35,125 nt of DNA from Pseudomonadota bacterium (GCA_002863065.1 PKDL01000112.1:1-35125); one strand, 5' to 3'. Shown: positions 1 through 15,400, numbered from the stretch's first letter. The notes: a model not told the origin generated them from the letters alone. Numbers and translations: made by a program.

Positions 1-417
1 TCCAATAGAGTCTGACTCCACCGGTATCCATCCCGAAAAAAGTATCGACGGTAATGCTGTTGCTGACAAAGCAACCGGCAGCGCGACAGCCTCTCCTCCA
101 TGGATACGCACGAATCGATACGTCGCAAAGGTAAACCATGGAATACAAGCGAGGTGAATCACTGTCATCCACCAGGCATCGCGACCACTCAATATAAGCT
201 GCAGTTTGACTAGCGCGACCGTAAGAGGGCGATACGTATGAGTGTTCATTGGAGGCGGGTCAAATACCGGCTTCCAGAGCTCGCTCCAAGGGTGCCCGTC
301 CACGACATGCGTTACATATCGAACAATGCCGTCCGTATAGTCAGTGAGACCAGCCAGCGCACAGAACAGCCCCACCGCCCATAGCCACAGGCGATGGTTA
401 GTCCAGATCCGTTTCAT
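1..417 (-). CDS. Polytopic membrane protein, probable GT-C-type glycosyltransferase (partial, runs off the left edge)
   Basis: This gene is absent from the ORF track because it has no stop inside the window. Reading the minus strand from the ATG at 417 gives 139 uninterrupted codons to base 1. The product starts MKRIWTNHRLWLWAVG, a basic start followed by a hydrophobic helix. A soluble stretch contains a YRPLT motif (about residue 73), then further hydrophobic segments (MTVIHLACIPWFTF; VALPVALSATALPS). A YRPL motif in a loop before clustered membrane helices is common in PMT/TMTC-like GT-C glycosyltransferases, so that family is inferred; the catalytic region is not certain. It lies 42 nt after the stop of the giant lipoprotein gene, on the same strand, and may be co-transcribed with it. 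No clear Shine-Dalgarno is visible. The C-terminal part is missing. Confidence 0.7.
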   Translation of the reverse strand, partial: MKRIWTNHRLWLWAVGLFCALAGLTDYTDGIVRYVTHVVDGHPWSELWKPVFDPPPMNTHTYRPLTVALVKLQLILSGRDAWWMTVIHLACIPWFTFATYRFVRIHGGEAVALPVALSATALPSILFSGWIPVESDSIG

Positions 418-459
418 AAGCGTATTGAGCTCGACACCCGCGCGTATCCGTCGACCGGG

Positions 460-3400
460 CTATGGCGTACCACTACCACCGCACTCTGGGGTTGGAAGTG
501 GCTCGTACTCACAGCTGCCACCCGCACAGAGGTCCTGAGTGCAGTAGTTGCCATCATCGCAATCCGCATTCAGAGAACATCCCTCACAATCCGGGTCTAG
601 AATATGGAGGCAGCCGTCAATTGGGTCACAGAAGCTCGCTGTGCAAGGGTTGAAGTCCGTGCAGGGTGAAACATTCCAGACGCATTGGCCATTGTCCTCA
701 CAGAAGCCTGTGAGACACGCGTTATCCGCAGCACAGTCTGCATCTTCCGTACAGCCATTCCAGTTACCCAGAGCATATGGCTCGTTGATACATGCCCCCG
801 TCTCATTGGAGCAGATATCTCGGGTGGTCGGATCGGAATCGTCGCAGTCTTTCAGCGTATATGAGCACTGCGAATTAGTGCACTTCGGCTCCACGCATGG
901 GTCAGTGAACGGACAGTCGAAGTCAAACGAACAGACTAGGCCGCCGCATGTTGGATCCGCCTCAGTGACGCACCCAATGTACGGGACACAGAGCTCCGGT
1001 CCATCGATCGTACACGGCTCACCATCTGCACACGGCGTCGTGATGTGCTCACACACTCCGCTCGTGCATACATCTACCGTGCAGGGATCACTATCGCTGC
1101 ACTCACCGTCATTGAAGCAACCGCTTGCCTGACACTCTGGGGCACCGGTCGGCAGGTAGAAGCATGTCCCATCCTGCTGACAGATATCTAGCGTGCATTC
1201 GTCGTTATCGAAGCAATCTACCGCTTCGGTAGCTTTTACACACGGCTTGCAAGTGGTGTCCACCAGATGGACGCACTGACCGGTAGCAACATCACACGTA
1301 TCGACATCGCATGGATCATAGTTTTCGCACTGCGCGTCGTTAGTGCAACCGCCACAGTTCGGGATGGCAGTGAAGACACAGCCACTTTCCGGGTCACAGG
1401 AGTCAATTGTGCACGGGTTGAAGTCGTTACACTTGGCAGTGGTATAGACACAACCGCCCTCAATGCAAGAAGGATCGGTGCATAGGTCTCCGTCATCGCA
1501 GCCCTCTACTTCCTCACTATCCTCTTCCTCCACGCAACCCGTGTCATCACATGTTGGCACTGGCGATGTCGCACATTGACCGGTGACAGGGTTACAGAAA
1601 TCAAACGTACATGGGTCGCTGTCGTTACACACTTTCCCAGCCACCGAGCACGTCCCCGCAGTGCAGGTACCTACGAAGCACGGAGCGCCCGTATCGCAGT
1701 CAGCGTCGGTGAAGCACTGTGCATCACAATCCTCGAGTGGCTCGAGTATGCAACCGATACCCTCAACGCAGTCGGGCTGCGGACCTGTCGTACTCTGACC
1801 CGGTTGTGCCTGTTCGAACTGTGAAGTGCATGCGAGGCCGTCGTTACACAACACTTGCTCGGTGCGGCATACCCCATTGAAACAACGATCCCAGGTACAG
1901 GTAAGGCCGTCTTGGCAATCGTTATCCACGGTACACGTCTTCACCCCACAGAAGGGGTCGATAGTATGCGTACAGTATCCACTGCCGATATCGCACGAGT
2001 CGGCTGTGCATGCATCGTTGTCATTACAATCGGCGTCGCCATTCTCGCAGCTCACGACGTTGCAAGCAGGGTCTTCGTTGAACGTACAGCCGACCACCGG
2101 ATTACACGTATCGATAGTGCAATAGAGCATGTCGTCACACGTCACGAGGGCGTGGATGCATGACCCTGCAAGACATGCATCATCCGTGCACGCGTTGGAG
2201 TCATCACAATCCGCTTCCGACGCACAACCAGCCCAGCCCGCCTGTACAACGTTTTGACATTGCCCAGTCGCTGCATCACAGAAGTCACGCGTCTCTGGAA
2301 CACCGTCATTACAAATCGTCGGAGTGACGGTGCATGTTCCATCAATACAGCTGCCTGGTAGGCAAAGCTGCCCGGTATCGCAATCTCCATCGCTGACGCA
2401 CGGTGCGGTACACGTGGTGACGCCCGGCACGATATTGGACTTTGCAGGGAATGTGCAGCCATCTGTCTCGATACACTCCCCGTCTTGCGTACAGGCTTTA
2501 TCGTCAGAACAGTCAGTGTAACGCCATAGACAGCTACCATCCGGCTGGCAACGGTCCACCGTACATGCATTGTTGTCATTGCAATCTAGATCGGTGGCGC
2601 ATGCCTTTGGACACTCAGCAATACCGGCGGTATCAATTGCAGGTTCAAACACACATGTGCTCGTGACCGGGTCACAGAAATCTATGGTGCAAGGTTCACC
2701 GTCATTACAATCCGTGTTCTTCGTACAATCGCATGCTTCACCTGCATCTGGGTCACACTTCAAACAGTCCGCAAGCGTCTGGTCCGGGGTGTTCAAGCAC
2801 AGGCTTGTCGCCGGATTGCAGGTATCCAACGTACACGTATCATCGTCATCACATTCGGTCGCTATCTCCAGCGGAGTCCCGTTCGGGTCACAGGGGGTAC
2901 ACAGCTGTTCAGGAACCGTAATGAAGCTGCACTTCTGGGTCGAGATATCACAGATCCCAAGCGTACAGATGTTGTTGTCCCCGTCATCACAGTCAGCATC
3001 GCTGAAACATGGTGAGCAGCCAGGGATAGGCTCAAAGTCACAGTTACCACCTGCCTGTGGACACGTGTCGATGGTGCACGTATCACCATCTGAACAATCG
3101 CTATCAACAGAACAACCCGTACAATCGGGGATTGGTACGAACTGACACGTGTTGGTGACGGTGTCACAGGTATCCGTAGTGCAAGGATTGTAGTCGTTAC
3201 AGTCGATCAGCCGCATCATGCATTCCCCGGTCTCACAGAACACTGGAGTGCAGCTGTCGTCCGCCACCTGGGCACAGTCTGAGTCTGCTATACACTCATT
3301 GCCCGTAGCGGCTGGGTTCGGTGGGAATACACATTGGCCAGTCAACGGATTACAGAGGTCGAATGTTGCATCGTTATCGTCGATACAACCGTCGATATCC

Positions 3401-6400
3401 GGCGTTGGACTCTGCGAGAAGGTCACTTGACACTTGCCCGCTATACATGACGCCACCAGGCACGCGTCGCCTGTCTGACAATCAGCATCGACGCTGCAAT
3501 CCGCTTCGCAATTTTCATTACCGTACGTCACACAGCCGTAGCCTTCAAAGCAGTTACCGAAGAAGTTCTCGCAACCGCCGTCAGCAGTACAATTGATGAT
3601 TGTCTGGTCACATTCACCCCATGGCTGACACAGACTTCGCGTGCAGGTTAGACCGTCTTCACACTGCGCATTGGCTGTGCAGTAGGTTGTGGGGCACTGT
3701 GGCACCGTCTCATAGAAACAGGTGCCCTGGACACAGGCCTCAGCTGTACATGCATTATCATCATCGCAGTCGGCATTGGAGATACAGTCTCCATTCTCGC
3801 AATCCTGCTGAGGAGTAAACACGCAACCCTCGACCGGGTCACACGAATCTATCGTACAGGTATTGTAGTCATTGCAGTTGATGAGCTCGAAAGTACAGAG
3901 CCCAGAGTTTGCTGCGTCACAGACTTCTCGGATGCACTCATTACCCGTTTCACAATCTGCATCTACGTCACACGTATTTCCAAGACCCTGGCATGCGGTA
4001 TCAGCCTTATGTACACAATCGCCCGTGTATGGATCACAGTAATCAGCCGTACATGGATCGTTGTCGTTACATTCGACCACTTCAATAAAGCAGTAGTATT
4101 CTGACTGTTCACACTTGTTGACCGTACACAGGTTTCCGTCTTCGCAATCCGAGTCTTCATCGCAACCCGTATCGCAGTCATTGGCGCTGGGCCGGTTCTG
4201 GCAACCGTCCTCAGGGTCACAGACATCCGTTGTACAAATCACTTCGTCGTGGCAGCTGCGGATCTGGAACTCACAGTAGCCTTCAGGAGCGCAGGTAGAC
4301 GTTTGACAGATATTGGCAGCGGCTTCACACGCTTGGATACCGCCAGCCTGACAATCGATACATATCTGCCCATTCGGGAGAATCACAGGCGAGTAGGCAC
4401 AGGAACCCAGCCCGTCCTCATTTAGGATGCACTCGTCAATGGTGCACACATCGCTATCAGCGCACTCAGCATCAGAGGTGCAGAACTCCTCACAGCCAGG
4501 ATATGTATCGTGCTTGCACAGCAGTGTCGCGGGATCACAATAGTCGAGGGTGCATACTAGCCCATCATCACAGTCTTTCGGTGCATTCTGACAGAGACCA
4601 TTGATGCAGAGATCTGTCGTACACGCATTACCATCATCGCAGGTACCACTGGTAACGCACACTTGACCGCAGGTTTGAGAAATCAACGGATTCTCACAGG
4701 TCGCTTCTGCGAGCGGATTAGCATTGCAGTAGTTATATGTGCACGGGTTGCTGTCGTCGCACGGATTCGGCGGGTTCTCACATTGCCCTGTCAGCGGATT
4801 GCAACTATCGAGCGTGCATTTCGCACCATCGGTGCAATCACGTGCAGTGGATATGCACTCACCAGACAGCTCATCGCACGAGTCGATTGTGCAAGCGTTA
4901 CTGTCGTCGCAGTCGATGCCAGCGTTGATACAATTACCTGTCACGACGTTGCAGAAGTCCGTGGTGCACGGATTACCATCCGCACAATCAATCGGGGTAT
5001 TGCTACAGTTGCCTTCGACACAGTTGTCAGTCGTACACGCGTTGCCGTCTGAACAGCTTGTAGGCTGACTGGTGCACTGACCTGTCTCGATATTACAGAA
5101 GTCTTCCGTACATGGGTCGGCATCAGTACACGACTTATCCTGGCTTTGGCAGGTACCATCAGCTGCGCAGAAATTGACTGTACAGAGGTCGCCATCTTCA
5201 CAGTCTTTCGGTGTGTAGGAGCACTCACCAGTAGACGGATTACAAGCGTCAATCGTGCAAGCCTCACCATCGGAGCAGTCGACTGGAGCGATTTCACACT
5301 CCCCGGTCGCCGGCACACAAATACCAATGGTGCAAGGGTCTCCATCATCGCAGGTATTTATCGTGGCAGTGCAGCCCTCTCCGTCTACACAAGTATCGAT
5401 CGTGCACGGGTTATCATCGGTACATGTCACAGGGAATGTGGTGCACAAACCGTCGAGTGGATTGCATTCATCGATAGTGCAGTCGTTTCCGTCGTTGCAG
5501 GTAATGGTTTCTGAAATGCAACCACCTGCATTGACGTCGCAGATATTATTGGTGCAGGCATCACCGTCGTCACAGTCCTTATCCACTTGGATACACTGGA
5601 AAGGCTTGTCCGGATCGCCATTCTGGGACGGGCTCGTCAAGTCACATTGACCAACCGTACATGCCGCATTAAACGCAGCACAGTCGAGGTCGACAGCACA
5701 ATCAACAATGCATTCACCCTCAAAGGCGGTATTGACACAACCAACGCCCGGGGCACATGAGTCCACCGTGCAGGGATCACCGTCATTGCAGGGATTTTGT
5801 ACGACTTCGCAATTACCATTGATGCAGTAGTCAATGGTGCAAGGTTCATCGTCGCTGCATGACTTCAAGTTGTAGTTGCATTCTTTACCCGTCTCAGAAG
5901 TCGGTGAATCGACACAAACATCATCCGTACACGGGTCACTGTCGGAACAATCTGAATCTGAAGTGCAGGGGCAGAGAACGCCCGGAACCGGTACATGCAC
6001 ACATCCAACCGACAGGTTACATGAATCGATGGTGCATAGCTGACCGTCATCGCAATCCGTGGGCACGTTCTGACAGCCAAGCTCGGGATCACATAAGTCG
6101 TCAGTGCATGGATTCGAATCCGCACACACAACGGGGTTGTTCTTACATCCGACAACCGGGTCACACACGTCATTGGTGCACACGTCACCATCGTTGCAAT
6201 TCACTGGTGTGTTGAAACATCCGATCTGATCGAGGCAACCATCACTGGTACAGCTATCGCCATCATTGCAGTTTATAGGAGTATTGATACAGCCGACGGC
6301 TGGATTGCAGCTGTCATAGCTGCACATCGAGCCGTCATCGCAATCAATGAGCGCCTGTGAGCAGAATCCTGTGTCTTGGTCACACGAATCGGACGTGCAT

Positions 6401-9400
6401 GCGTTACCGTCGTCGCAGTCTTTTGCACTGAAGACGCAGCCAGTTTCGGGGTCGCACGAGTCAACCGTGCACAGATTACCGTCGGTGCATTCCACCACCG
6501 ACACTAAACAGCCCTCAACTTCGTCGCATAGGTCTGCAGTACACTCATTTTGGTCATCACATGCCTGCTCATAGATGCAACCTTCCACCGTCGTTGGATC
6601 GCATAGATCAACAGTGCAATTGCTTCCATCGTCACAGTCTGTGGGTTCGTAGACACAACCATCTTCTGGATCGCAGATAGCGTTACCCTGCGCGTCGGTC
6701 TCCGTCGTACATGCATTGCCGTCATCGCAATCAATCGGAGCTTGGCTGCAGGTTCCCGAAATCGGATCGCAGAGATCGGTCGTACATGCATCCCCATCCG
6801 AGCAGTCTAAGGCAAAATGCTGACATCCCTCGACGGCATCACAGACGTCGAAAGTACACGCACTGCCATCATCACAATCGTATACAAATACGCAGCCAAT
6901 ACCCGATTGACATGTATCGCTCGTACACGGATCCGAGTCGTCGCAAAGCTCCGGCACATGGAGACACTGGCCGTTTGCCGCACATACGTCCAAGGTGCAG
7001 TCATCTTCGTCAGCGCAATCTTTCGGCTGGAATTGGCACCCAACACTGGGCGCGCAGCTATCGACAGTACACAAGTCGCCATCTTCGCAGATAACCGAGA
7101 TGTTGCGACATTCGCCATTCAAGCAGCTGTCATTCGTGCAGACGCTTCCGTCATCACAATCTTCAACCGTGGTGCACGGCGGACCGGAGTTACCTGGGCA
7201 ACCCGAAATGCCGGTGTTGAAACAGCCCGTCTGCGGGTCGCACTGGTCGAGGGTGCAGTAGACATTATCGCTACAGTCTATCGCTTGATTGACACAGCCG
7301 GTCTCCGAATCGCACGAATCCAGCGTACACACACTACCGTCGTCGCAATCGACCAGTACGTTGGTGCACAGTCCATTCTGAAGTGGATCACACCCGTCCG
7401 TTGTACAAGCGTTGCCGTCACTGCAATCTTTCGGCGTATTGATGCAACCCGTAGACGGATCGCACGTATCTACAGTGCAGTCGTTGTTGATACCTGGGCT
7501 ACCCTCAACCGTATCAGCACAATCTAGCGGCCCATACGAACATCCAAGACTGGCTTCATCGCATGTGTCGACCGTACAAGCGTTACCATCGTCACAGGTA
7601 TTGGAGAAGACACAGCCAGTCGCTGGATCACACGTATCATCCGTACATTGCGACCCATCGTTACAGACGGTGGCAGTGTTGGTACAGAGGTCCTCTTCAT
7701 CACAGGTATCTACCGTACATTGGTTACCATCATCGCAGTCCAGTGCCGTATAGGAGCAATTCGCAGTAATGGGATCACAGGTGTCGACAGTGCAATTAAA
7801 GCCGTCGTCACAAACGACTGAGAGCGTATTCTGACAGCCAATACCGGAGTTGCAGAAGTCGGTGGTGCATTCATTACCATCGTCACAGGCATACACATTC
7901 GCACAACCAAACACCGGGTCGCAGCTGTCGTCTGTACAGGGATTTAGGTCATCACACGATGTTGCTGCGTGCTGACAGAGTCCAGTTGCTTCATTACACG
8001 TATCATCCGTACAAATTTGACCGTCATCGCAATCAACCACTTGGAAGACACAGCCGACGTCGCTATCACACAGGTCAGTAGTACACGGATTGCCATCGTT
8101 GCATATGACAGCCAGTGGCTGGCATACGTTGTTCACACACGTATTCGTCGTGCATGCATCATTGTCTTCGCAGTCTTCGTCATTCCCAGCCGCGCACGGA
8201 ATAATGCATGGGATAATCGGCGGGTTCGTACAGCCGATATTCACATCGCATAGATCTTGAGTACAAGGGACTTCGTCGTCACAAACCACGGCGACGTCAA
8301 TACCGGTATGAACGCAGCCAAGTTGCGGATCACAGCTGTCTTCAGTGCACGCATTTCCATCGTCACATACAATTAGCTCGTAGTCACATACCCCAACGCC
8401 ACCCACGTTATTACATGTGTCTACCGTGCACGGGTTATTGTCAGAGCAGTTCGTAGGCTGGAAGACGCAGCCTACTTCGGCGTTGCATGTATTGACGGTA
8501 CACCCGTCGTTATCTTCGCACGCTATGATCGTGTGACTGCACGCAAATAAGGCGTCGCATTGGTCTAGTGTGCACTCGTTGCCGTCGTCACAGAACGACA
8601 AGTGCTGACAGCCGACGTCGGGAATACAATTATCGGCGGTACAGATATCTCCGTCATCGCAGTCGTCGAGGAGGAAAATACAACCATCCTCGTCATCACA
8701 GACGCCGTCGACGGTACACGGGTCACCGTCCTGGCAAGGATCGGCGGGGTTGCTGCATAAGCCGTTGCTGCTGTTACACAAGTCGAGCGTACATGCTTCA
8801 CCGTCTGAGCAGTCTTTAGGTTCAAAGATGCATCCTTCCACTGGGTCACAAGAGTCGATCGTGCAGGCATTCGCATCGTTGCACGCATAAACGTTGGTAC
8901 AGCCAAGGCCTGGAGTACAGGTATCCGCTGTACAGGGGTTCTGATCATCGCAATCCGTAGGCTGACTGCTATCGCATACACCATTGGAGCAGGTGTCTAG
9001 CGTGCAGAGGTTTCCGTCCTCGCAATCGAGCGGAAGGAAGATACAACCCGCAATGGGGTCGCACGCGTCTATTGTGCACAGGTTCGAGTCATTGCAGACC
9101 ACATCCGTAAAATCACAGGCAAAGCCCGTCTCTGAACTCGCGTCCGGACTACAAACGGCAGTAGTACATGCGTTGCTGTCATCGCACGAAGCATTGTCGT
9201 TCGGGTCGCACGGCACATCACAAGCAGCGAGCTCGATAAACTCGCACCCAGTAGCCGGGTTACAGGTATCGATAGTGCACAGATTAGTGTCTGCACAGGT
9301 GATCGCTTCATTGAGACAGCCACTGTTGATATCGCAGCTGTCGTTAGTGCAAGCACTGCCGTCATCACAATCGACAACTTGGTAGAAACACCCACCCGAA

Positions 9401-12400
9401 ATCGGGTTGCAGAAGTCCAAGGTACAGGCGTTACCATCTTCACATTCTGCGGTTGGTGGATTGCTGCACAACCCAGTGAGCGCATTACAGTTATCTGTGG
9501 TGCATGGATTCCCGTCATCACATGTATTTCTGAAATCACATAATCCACCGCCAATACACTCACCGACGGTGCAGACGTTACCATCGTCACAGTCATACGC
9601 TGCAAATTGGCATTCCCCGGTCTCGAAGTCGCAGGTGTCGTTCGTGCAGGGATCACCATCGCTGCAATCTTTGTCGATAAAGTTACATAGCGTCGTTACC
9701 GGATCGCATTGGTCTACCGTACATTCCGTGCCATCGTTGCAGACTGGCGGGAAGAAACATCCGTCTGCCGCGTCACATAGGTTGAGCGTACATGCATCGC
9801 CATCAGAGCAGGCGATTGGAGTAAAGGTGCATTCCTGCGTCAGCGGGTTACACGAATCGACAGTGCATACATTTTTATCATCACAGAGCGCTTCGTAAAC
9901 GCAGCCTTGCGTCGCAAAACAGAGTTCATCAGTGCACGGGTTGCCGTCATCGCACACCACGGTGGTGTAGTCGCACTGGCCCGTCGCTTCGTTACAGAAC
10001 TCCGTTGTGCACAAGGATCCATCATCACAGATCTTGGTCTCATGCTGACAGCCTAAAACGGTATTGCAGTAGTCGACGGTACAATTGATCGCATCATCGC
10101 AAAGCACCAAGTCATTGATGCATCCAGTCACGATGTTACAGCTATCCGTCGTACACGCGTTGTCATCGTCACAGGCGTCATCAACCTGATAGCACTGCCC
10201 AGTCGCCGGATTGCAAAGGTCTTCAGTGCACGCATTATTGTCAGTGCAGTCTTTCGGTGGATTTTGACACTCACCATTGGCTGGATTGCAGTTGTCTTCC
10301 GTACAGGCAATACCATCCGCACAGTTTTTAATCGGAGCGATACATTGCCCCGTGGCTTCGTCGCATGCCTCGTTTGTACACGGATTCGTGTCCGTACATA
10401 CGAGCTCTGTAAACTGGCAGCCCGCAACTGGATCACAGCTGTCTACAGTGCAGTTTATACTGTCGTCACAGATCACATTGGACGTTTCGCAACTCCCAGT
10501 AGCCGGATTGCATTGTTCATTAGTGCACGCGTTATTGTCGTCACATACCACTGGTGTGGATTGACAACCGAGGGCCACATCGCACGTATCGATGGTGCAA
10601 CCATCGCCATCGTCACAAACCGTCAGTGTGTATCCACAGTTGCCAGTGACGGCATCACATAGCCCATCGGTACAGGCATCGCCGTCATCGCACGTTTTAG
10701 GATCGAAGACGCACTCACCGGTAGTCTCATCGCAGAAATCGACGGTACACAGGTCGTTATCGGCGCAAATCGTTAGCGTGTTCGTGCATGCTCCGGTGTC
10801 TGGATTGCAGCTGTCGACCGTACATGCGACTCCGTCATCGCATGCGTCCAGGTACTCACACTGGCCAGTCTCTTCGTTGCAGACATCCACGGTGCATGGG
10901 TTCTGGTCGTCACAGTTCTTTACGGTGTTGGTACAGAGGCCGGTTCCTAGGTTGCATGAATCGTTGGTACAGGCATCGCCGTCATCACAATTGACCGGTG
11001 CGTTGTTGCATAGCCCGGTATCCGGATTGCAGCTATCGATAGTACAGAGGCTGTTGTCATCACAATTCTTACTCGTATTTGAGCATTCCCCCGTTATCGA
11101 ATCGCATACGTCATCCGTACAGTTATCACCATCAGAACAATTTACAGGAGTGTGAGTGCAATCTGACCCGGTCGGCAGATTTATGCACGTGTCATTCGTA
11201 CACACATTCCCATCGTCACAATCTACCGGCGAGAAATCGCAGGTACCAGTGTCACACACTGCCACAGTGCAATAATCCACAATCTGCTGGCCGGGATTGC
11301 TTGGGTCATCGATCTTTACCGCGTCAATACAATCCTGGTCCTGAGAGCAAGGTACTGAAGCACATCCGTCGATGGACGTATCCCACACGTGAGAACACCC
11401 ACCAAGTGCACTACAGCTGTCTACCGTGCAGGGCTGTCCGTCATCGCACGTATTGGGGAATGAGCACTCTCCGGTTGCGACATCGCAACTATCCGTAGTG
11501 CATGGGTCCGTATCCGAGCATTTGGACACGTATGTGCAAGCACCCGTGACCGCGTCGCACAAATCATTCACGCAGGGGTTTCCGTCGTCGCAGGCATTCG
11601 GGAAATCACACGTTCCGGTCAGCGGATTGCATGCGTTAGAGGTACAGATATCGTCGTCGATACATATGATGTCCGTCGATAAACAGGTACCAGACAACGG
11701 GTTACAAACGTCGTTCGTGCAGAGATCGCCGTCGCTACAGTCTACCGGTGGGTTGGAGCACCCAGATACCGGGTCGCACAGGTCTTGTGTACACAGGTCA
11801 AAGTCTTCGCATGTCAATACGAGGTTCTGGCAATCACCGGATGCTGAATCGCACGAATCGGCCGTACAGGCGTTGCCGTCATCACAATTTTTCGGTGTAA
11901 ATCCGCACTGACCGGTCGCTGGATCACAGACGTCATCGGTGCACGGGATGTTGTCATCACAGACGACTGCTGGATTCGTGCACTCACCGGTACCGGGCTG
12001 ACACACATCATTGGTGCAGAGGTCACCGTCGCCGCAGTCCTTGGCTGGGAAGGTGCAAGAGCCGACATCTGGGTCGCAAATATCGTCAGTGCAGGGGTTA
12101 TTATCATCGCAGGCCACTGGCAGATTGACGCAATCGCCAGTGGCGCTGTTGCAAGAATCCAACGTACAAGCGTTGCCGTCGCTACAGTCCTTATCGTTAA
12201 AGACACATGTGCCATCGGCGGTATTACACGTGTTAATTGTACAAGGAAGGTTGTCCTCACAGACCTTCGCTTCGTACTGGCATTCACCGGTGGCGGTATC
12301 GCAGGTGTCCACCGTACATGGGTTCCCGTCATTGCAGAATCCAGAGGGCGCCTGCGCGCAATTCAATGTGCCGCATTGGGTGCTCTGAATCGGCGTATTG

Positions 12401-15400
12401 ACGCAACCAACTCCAGGCGTACAGCTGTCGGTTGTACACGAATCGCCATCGTCACAATCGACCGCATTATTCACGCAGCCTGTCGCTGGGTCGCACGTAT
12501 CTACCGTGCACGGATCGTTGTCATTACAATCGATCTGGTTGTTCACACACGTACCCGTAGTGAACGGCTCCGTACACTCATCTGTGGTGCATGCGGTGCC
12601 ATCGGAACAGTCTTTTGGCGGGAACTGGCAGTTCCCACTTTCTGTATCGCATGCGTTGACAGTGCATTCATTTCCGTCTTCGCACACCTTTTCTACGTTG
12701 GAGCAGCCAGTCTCGTCGTCACAGGAGTCGATCGTACACTGGTTACCGTCATCGCACGTCTCGGGCGGGTAGTAACAACCAACAGACGCCTCGCAAAGAT
12801 CGGCGGTACACAGTAGCCCATCATCGCAATTCGTCGGCGCATACTGACAGCCAAGCGACGCATCGCAGGTGTCTGTTGTGCACTTATCGTTGTCATCACA
12901 CGTGACCGGCGAATTGATACACCCTGAGCCGGGAGAGCAGGTATCAGATGTGCAGGCATCTCCATCGCTACAATCCGTAATCAAATGGGAGCAGGAGCCG
13001 GTCTCGCTATTACACAGGTCATCCGTGCATGGGTCACCGTCATTACAGTTTTTGTCCTCGTAGAGGCAAATTCCGGAGTCTGGGTCGCAGGAATCCGTCG
13101 TACAGAGATTCCCATCGTCACACGCTTTCGGGGTAAAATTACAGGTCCCGTCCAGCGGATTGCAGAAATCGTCCGTACAAGCAATCCCATCGAAACAGTC
13201 TTTTATTTCGAATACACAGACGCCGTATTCACCAGAAAGATCGCAAGTATCCGTCGTACAGAGATTAGAGTCATCGCAGCCTGCGTCGTTCTCGCAAATC
13301 TTACCTTCGCACCCTGGAATGGTGGGGTCTGGTTGATTTAGGCAGCCTACGAGCGGGTTACAAAAATCCGCGGTACAAGGGTCGTTATCAGCGCAATCAA
13401 GCTGGTTATTGATACACCCTAAGAGAGCGTCGCAGCTGTCAGTAGTGCAGTTGTCAGAGTCATTACAAATGACATCGATGTTGACGCAGTTACCCGTAGC
13501 ACCGTCACAGGTGTCTGTGGTGCACGCTGTCCCGTCTGAGCAATCTTTTGCGGGGAACTGACAGATGCCGTTCACACACGTGTCGTTCGTGCACAGGTTG
13601 CCATCAACACATACTTGAGGGGTATTCACACAGCCTTGGGTCGGCGAGCAAGAGTCAGTCGTACACGGATCGCCATCGTCGCAGGTTTTCGGTGCAAAGA
13701 AGCAGCCTGCGAGATCATCGCATAAGTCATCGGTACAAATATTACCGTCATCGCAGTCCACTGGGACATGGAGGCACGCACCCGTGCTTTCATTGCAGCT
13801 AGAGTCCGTACATACCGTGCCATCATCGCAATCCAGGGGTGTGTAAATACAGCCACCACCAGCGGTACAACTATCCACTGTGCAGGGTTCGCCATCATCA
13901 CACCCTGCGGTCAGATTTTGGCAGCCACCTGTCGCAGGGTTGCACTGGTCAACAGTGCATGAGTTGTTGTCATTGCAGGTCTTGATTGTATGAACGCATC
14001 CGCCAGCGACGTTGGGAACGCACGTATCTACCGTGCATAGGTCGCCATCTTCACAGTCCTGTGGAACATATTGGCATTCGCCTGAGATAGGATTACAGAG
14101 GTCATTAGTACACACATTACCGTCAGAACAGTCTTTTGGAGTGCTCTGGCAGAAGCCTTGCGACTCACCTTGTGGAATCACGCATTCATCAGCAGTGCAG
14201 GCGTTGCCATCGTTACAGATGGCAGCGTCAGTGCATGGTGCCGGCTGGATATATGAACAGCCGGCAAGCGGCGAACAGTTGCTGATGAACGATTCCGGCG
14301 GATAGAAACTGGCTGGTGGTTCGCCGCCATCACACCACACATTTGGCGGACCATCGATGCACGGGTCACAGACCTTTTCTGCACTGGTGCAACCCGCCAC
14401 GGGGTCGCAGGTATCCGTGGTACACGCATTGCCATCAGAGCAGTCTTGAGGCGTGTTAATGCATCCACCAGTGGCTAGGTTGCAGCTATCGGCGGTACAC
14501 ACATCACCGTCGTCGCATGACACCACACTGAATTGGCAGCCAGACGCAGGATTACAGCTGTCGATGGTACAGTTATCGCCATCCTGACAGATGGTTGCAG
14601 AATAGCTACAGCCCGTGGATGGCACGCAGATATCATCGGTGCAAAAATTACCATCATCGCACTCCACGGGGGTGTTGATGCAGAATGGATTGCCATCCGG
14701 GGTAAATCCAACGCTATCGCTTGTGCACTCATTGTTGTCGTCGCAACCACCGCACACATCCACGTGGATACAACCGTCTTCAGGGTCACAGAGGTCTATC
14801 GTACAGTCGTTCACATCGTCGCAATCGACAGGCACAAACTGGCACCCTGACGCAGGATTGCAGCTGTCGACAGTGCAAGAATCATTGTCGTTACACACGA
14901 GTTGTTCGTAGACGCACTTTCCGTATTGTGACGATAGAGGATTGGTTTCACAGGTACCCGTTTCGCACTGATTGGCACCGCTGGAACAAGTCAGTTCGGT
15001 GAAAATGCAGAACCCGTCTTGCCCGCATGTGTCAAACGTGCATGGATTTCCATCGTCGCACGGCGTATCTCCAGGCTGATCACACGACTGCTGGATACAC
15101 TCGGCCTTCAAGACACTAAAGTCACACTGTCCAGTGGTTGGATCACACCCATTGAAAGTACAATCGTCGCCATCATCGCAGGTATTTTCGTGCGCGCATG
15201 TGCCTTGAGGCGTGCAAACATCGGTCGTACACGCCAGGTCTCCTGACTCCGTTTCGAAGTTGCTGCAGTTGGTATCGAAATCCGTTTGTGTGGCGCCCTC
15301 GGCGTTACATGGCGCACAAATACCATCAGGCTTAGCCGCAAAGATACAACCAGTGGTGTTGTCGCAGGAATCCACGGTGCATTCGTCTTGGTCATCACAC

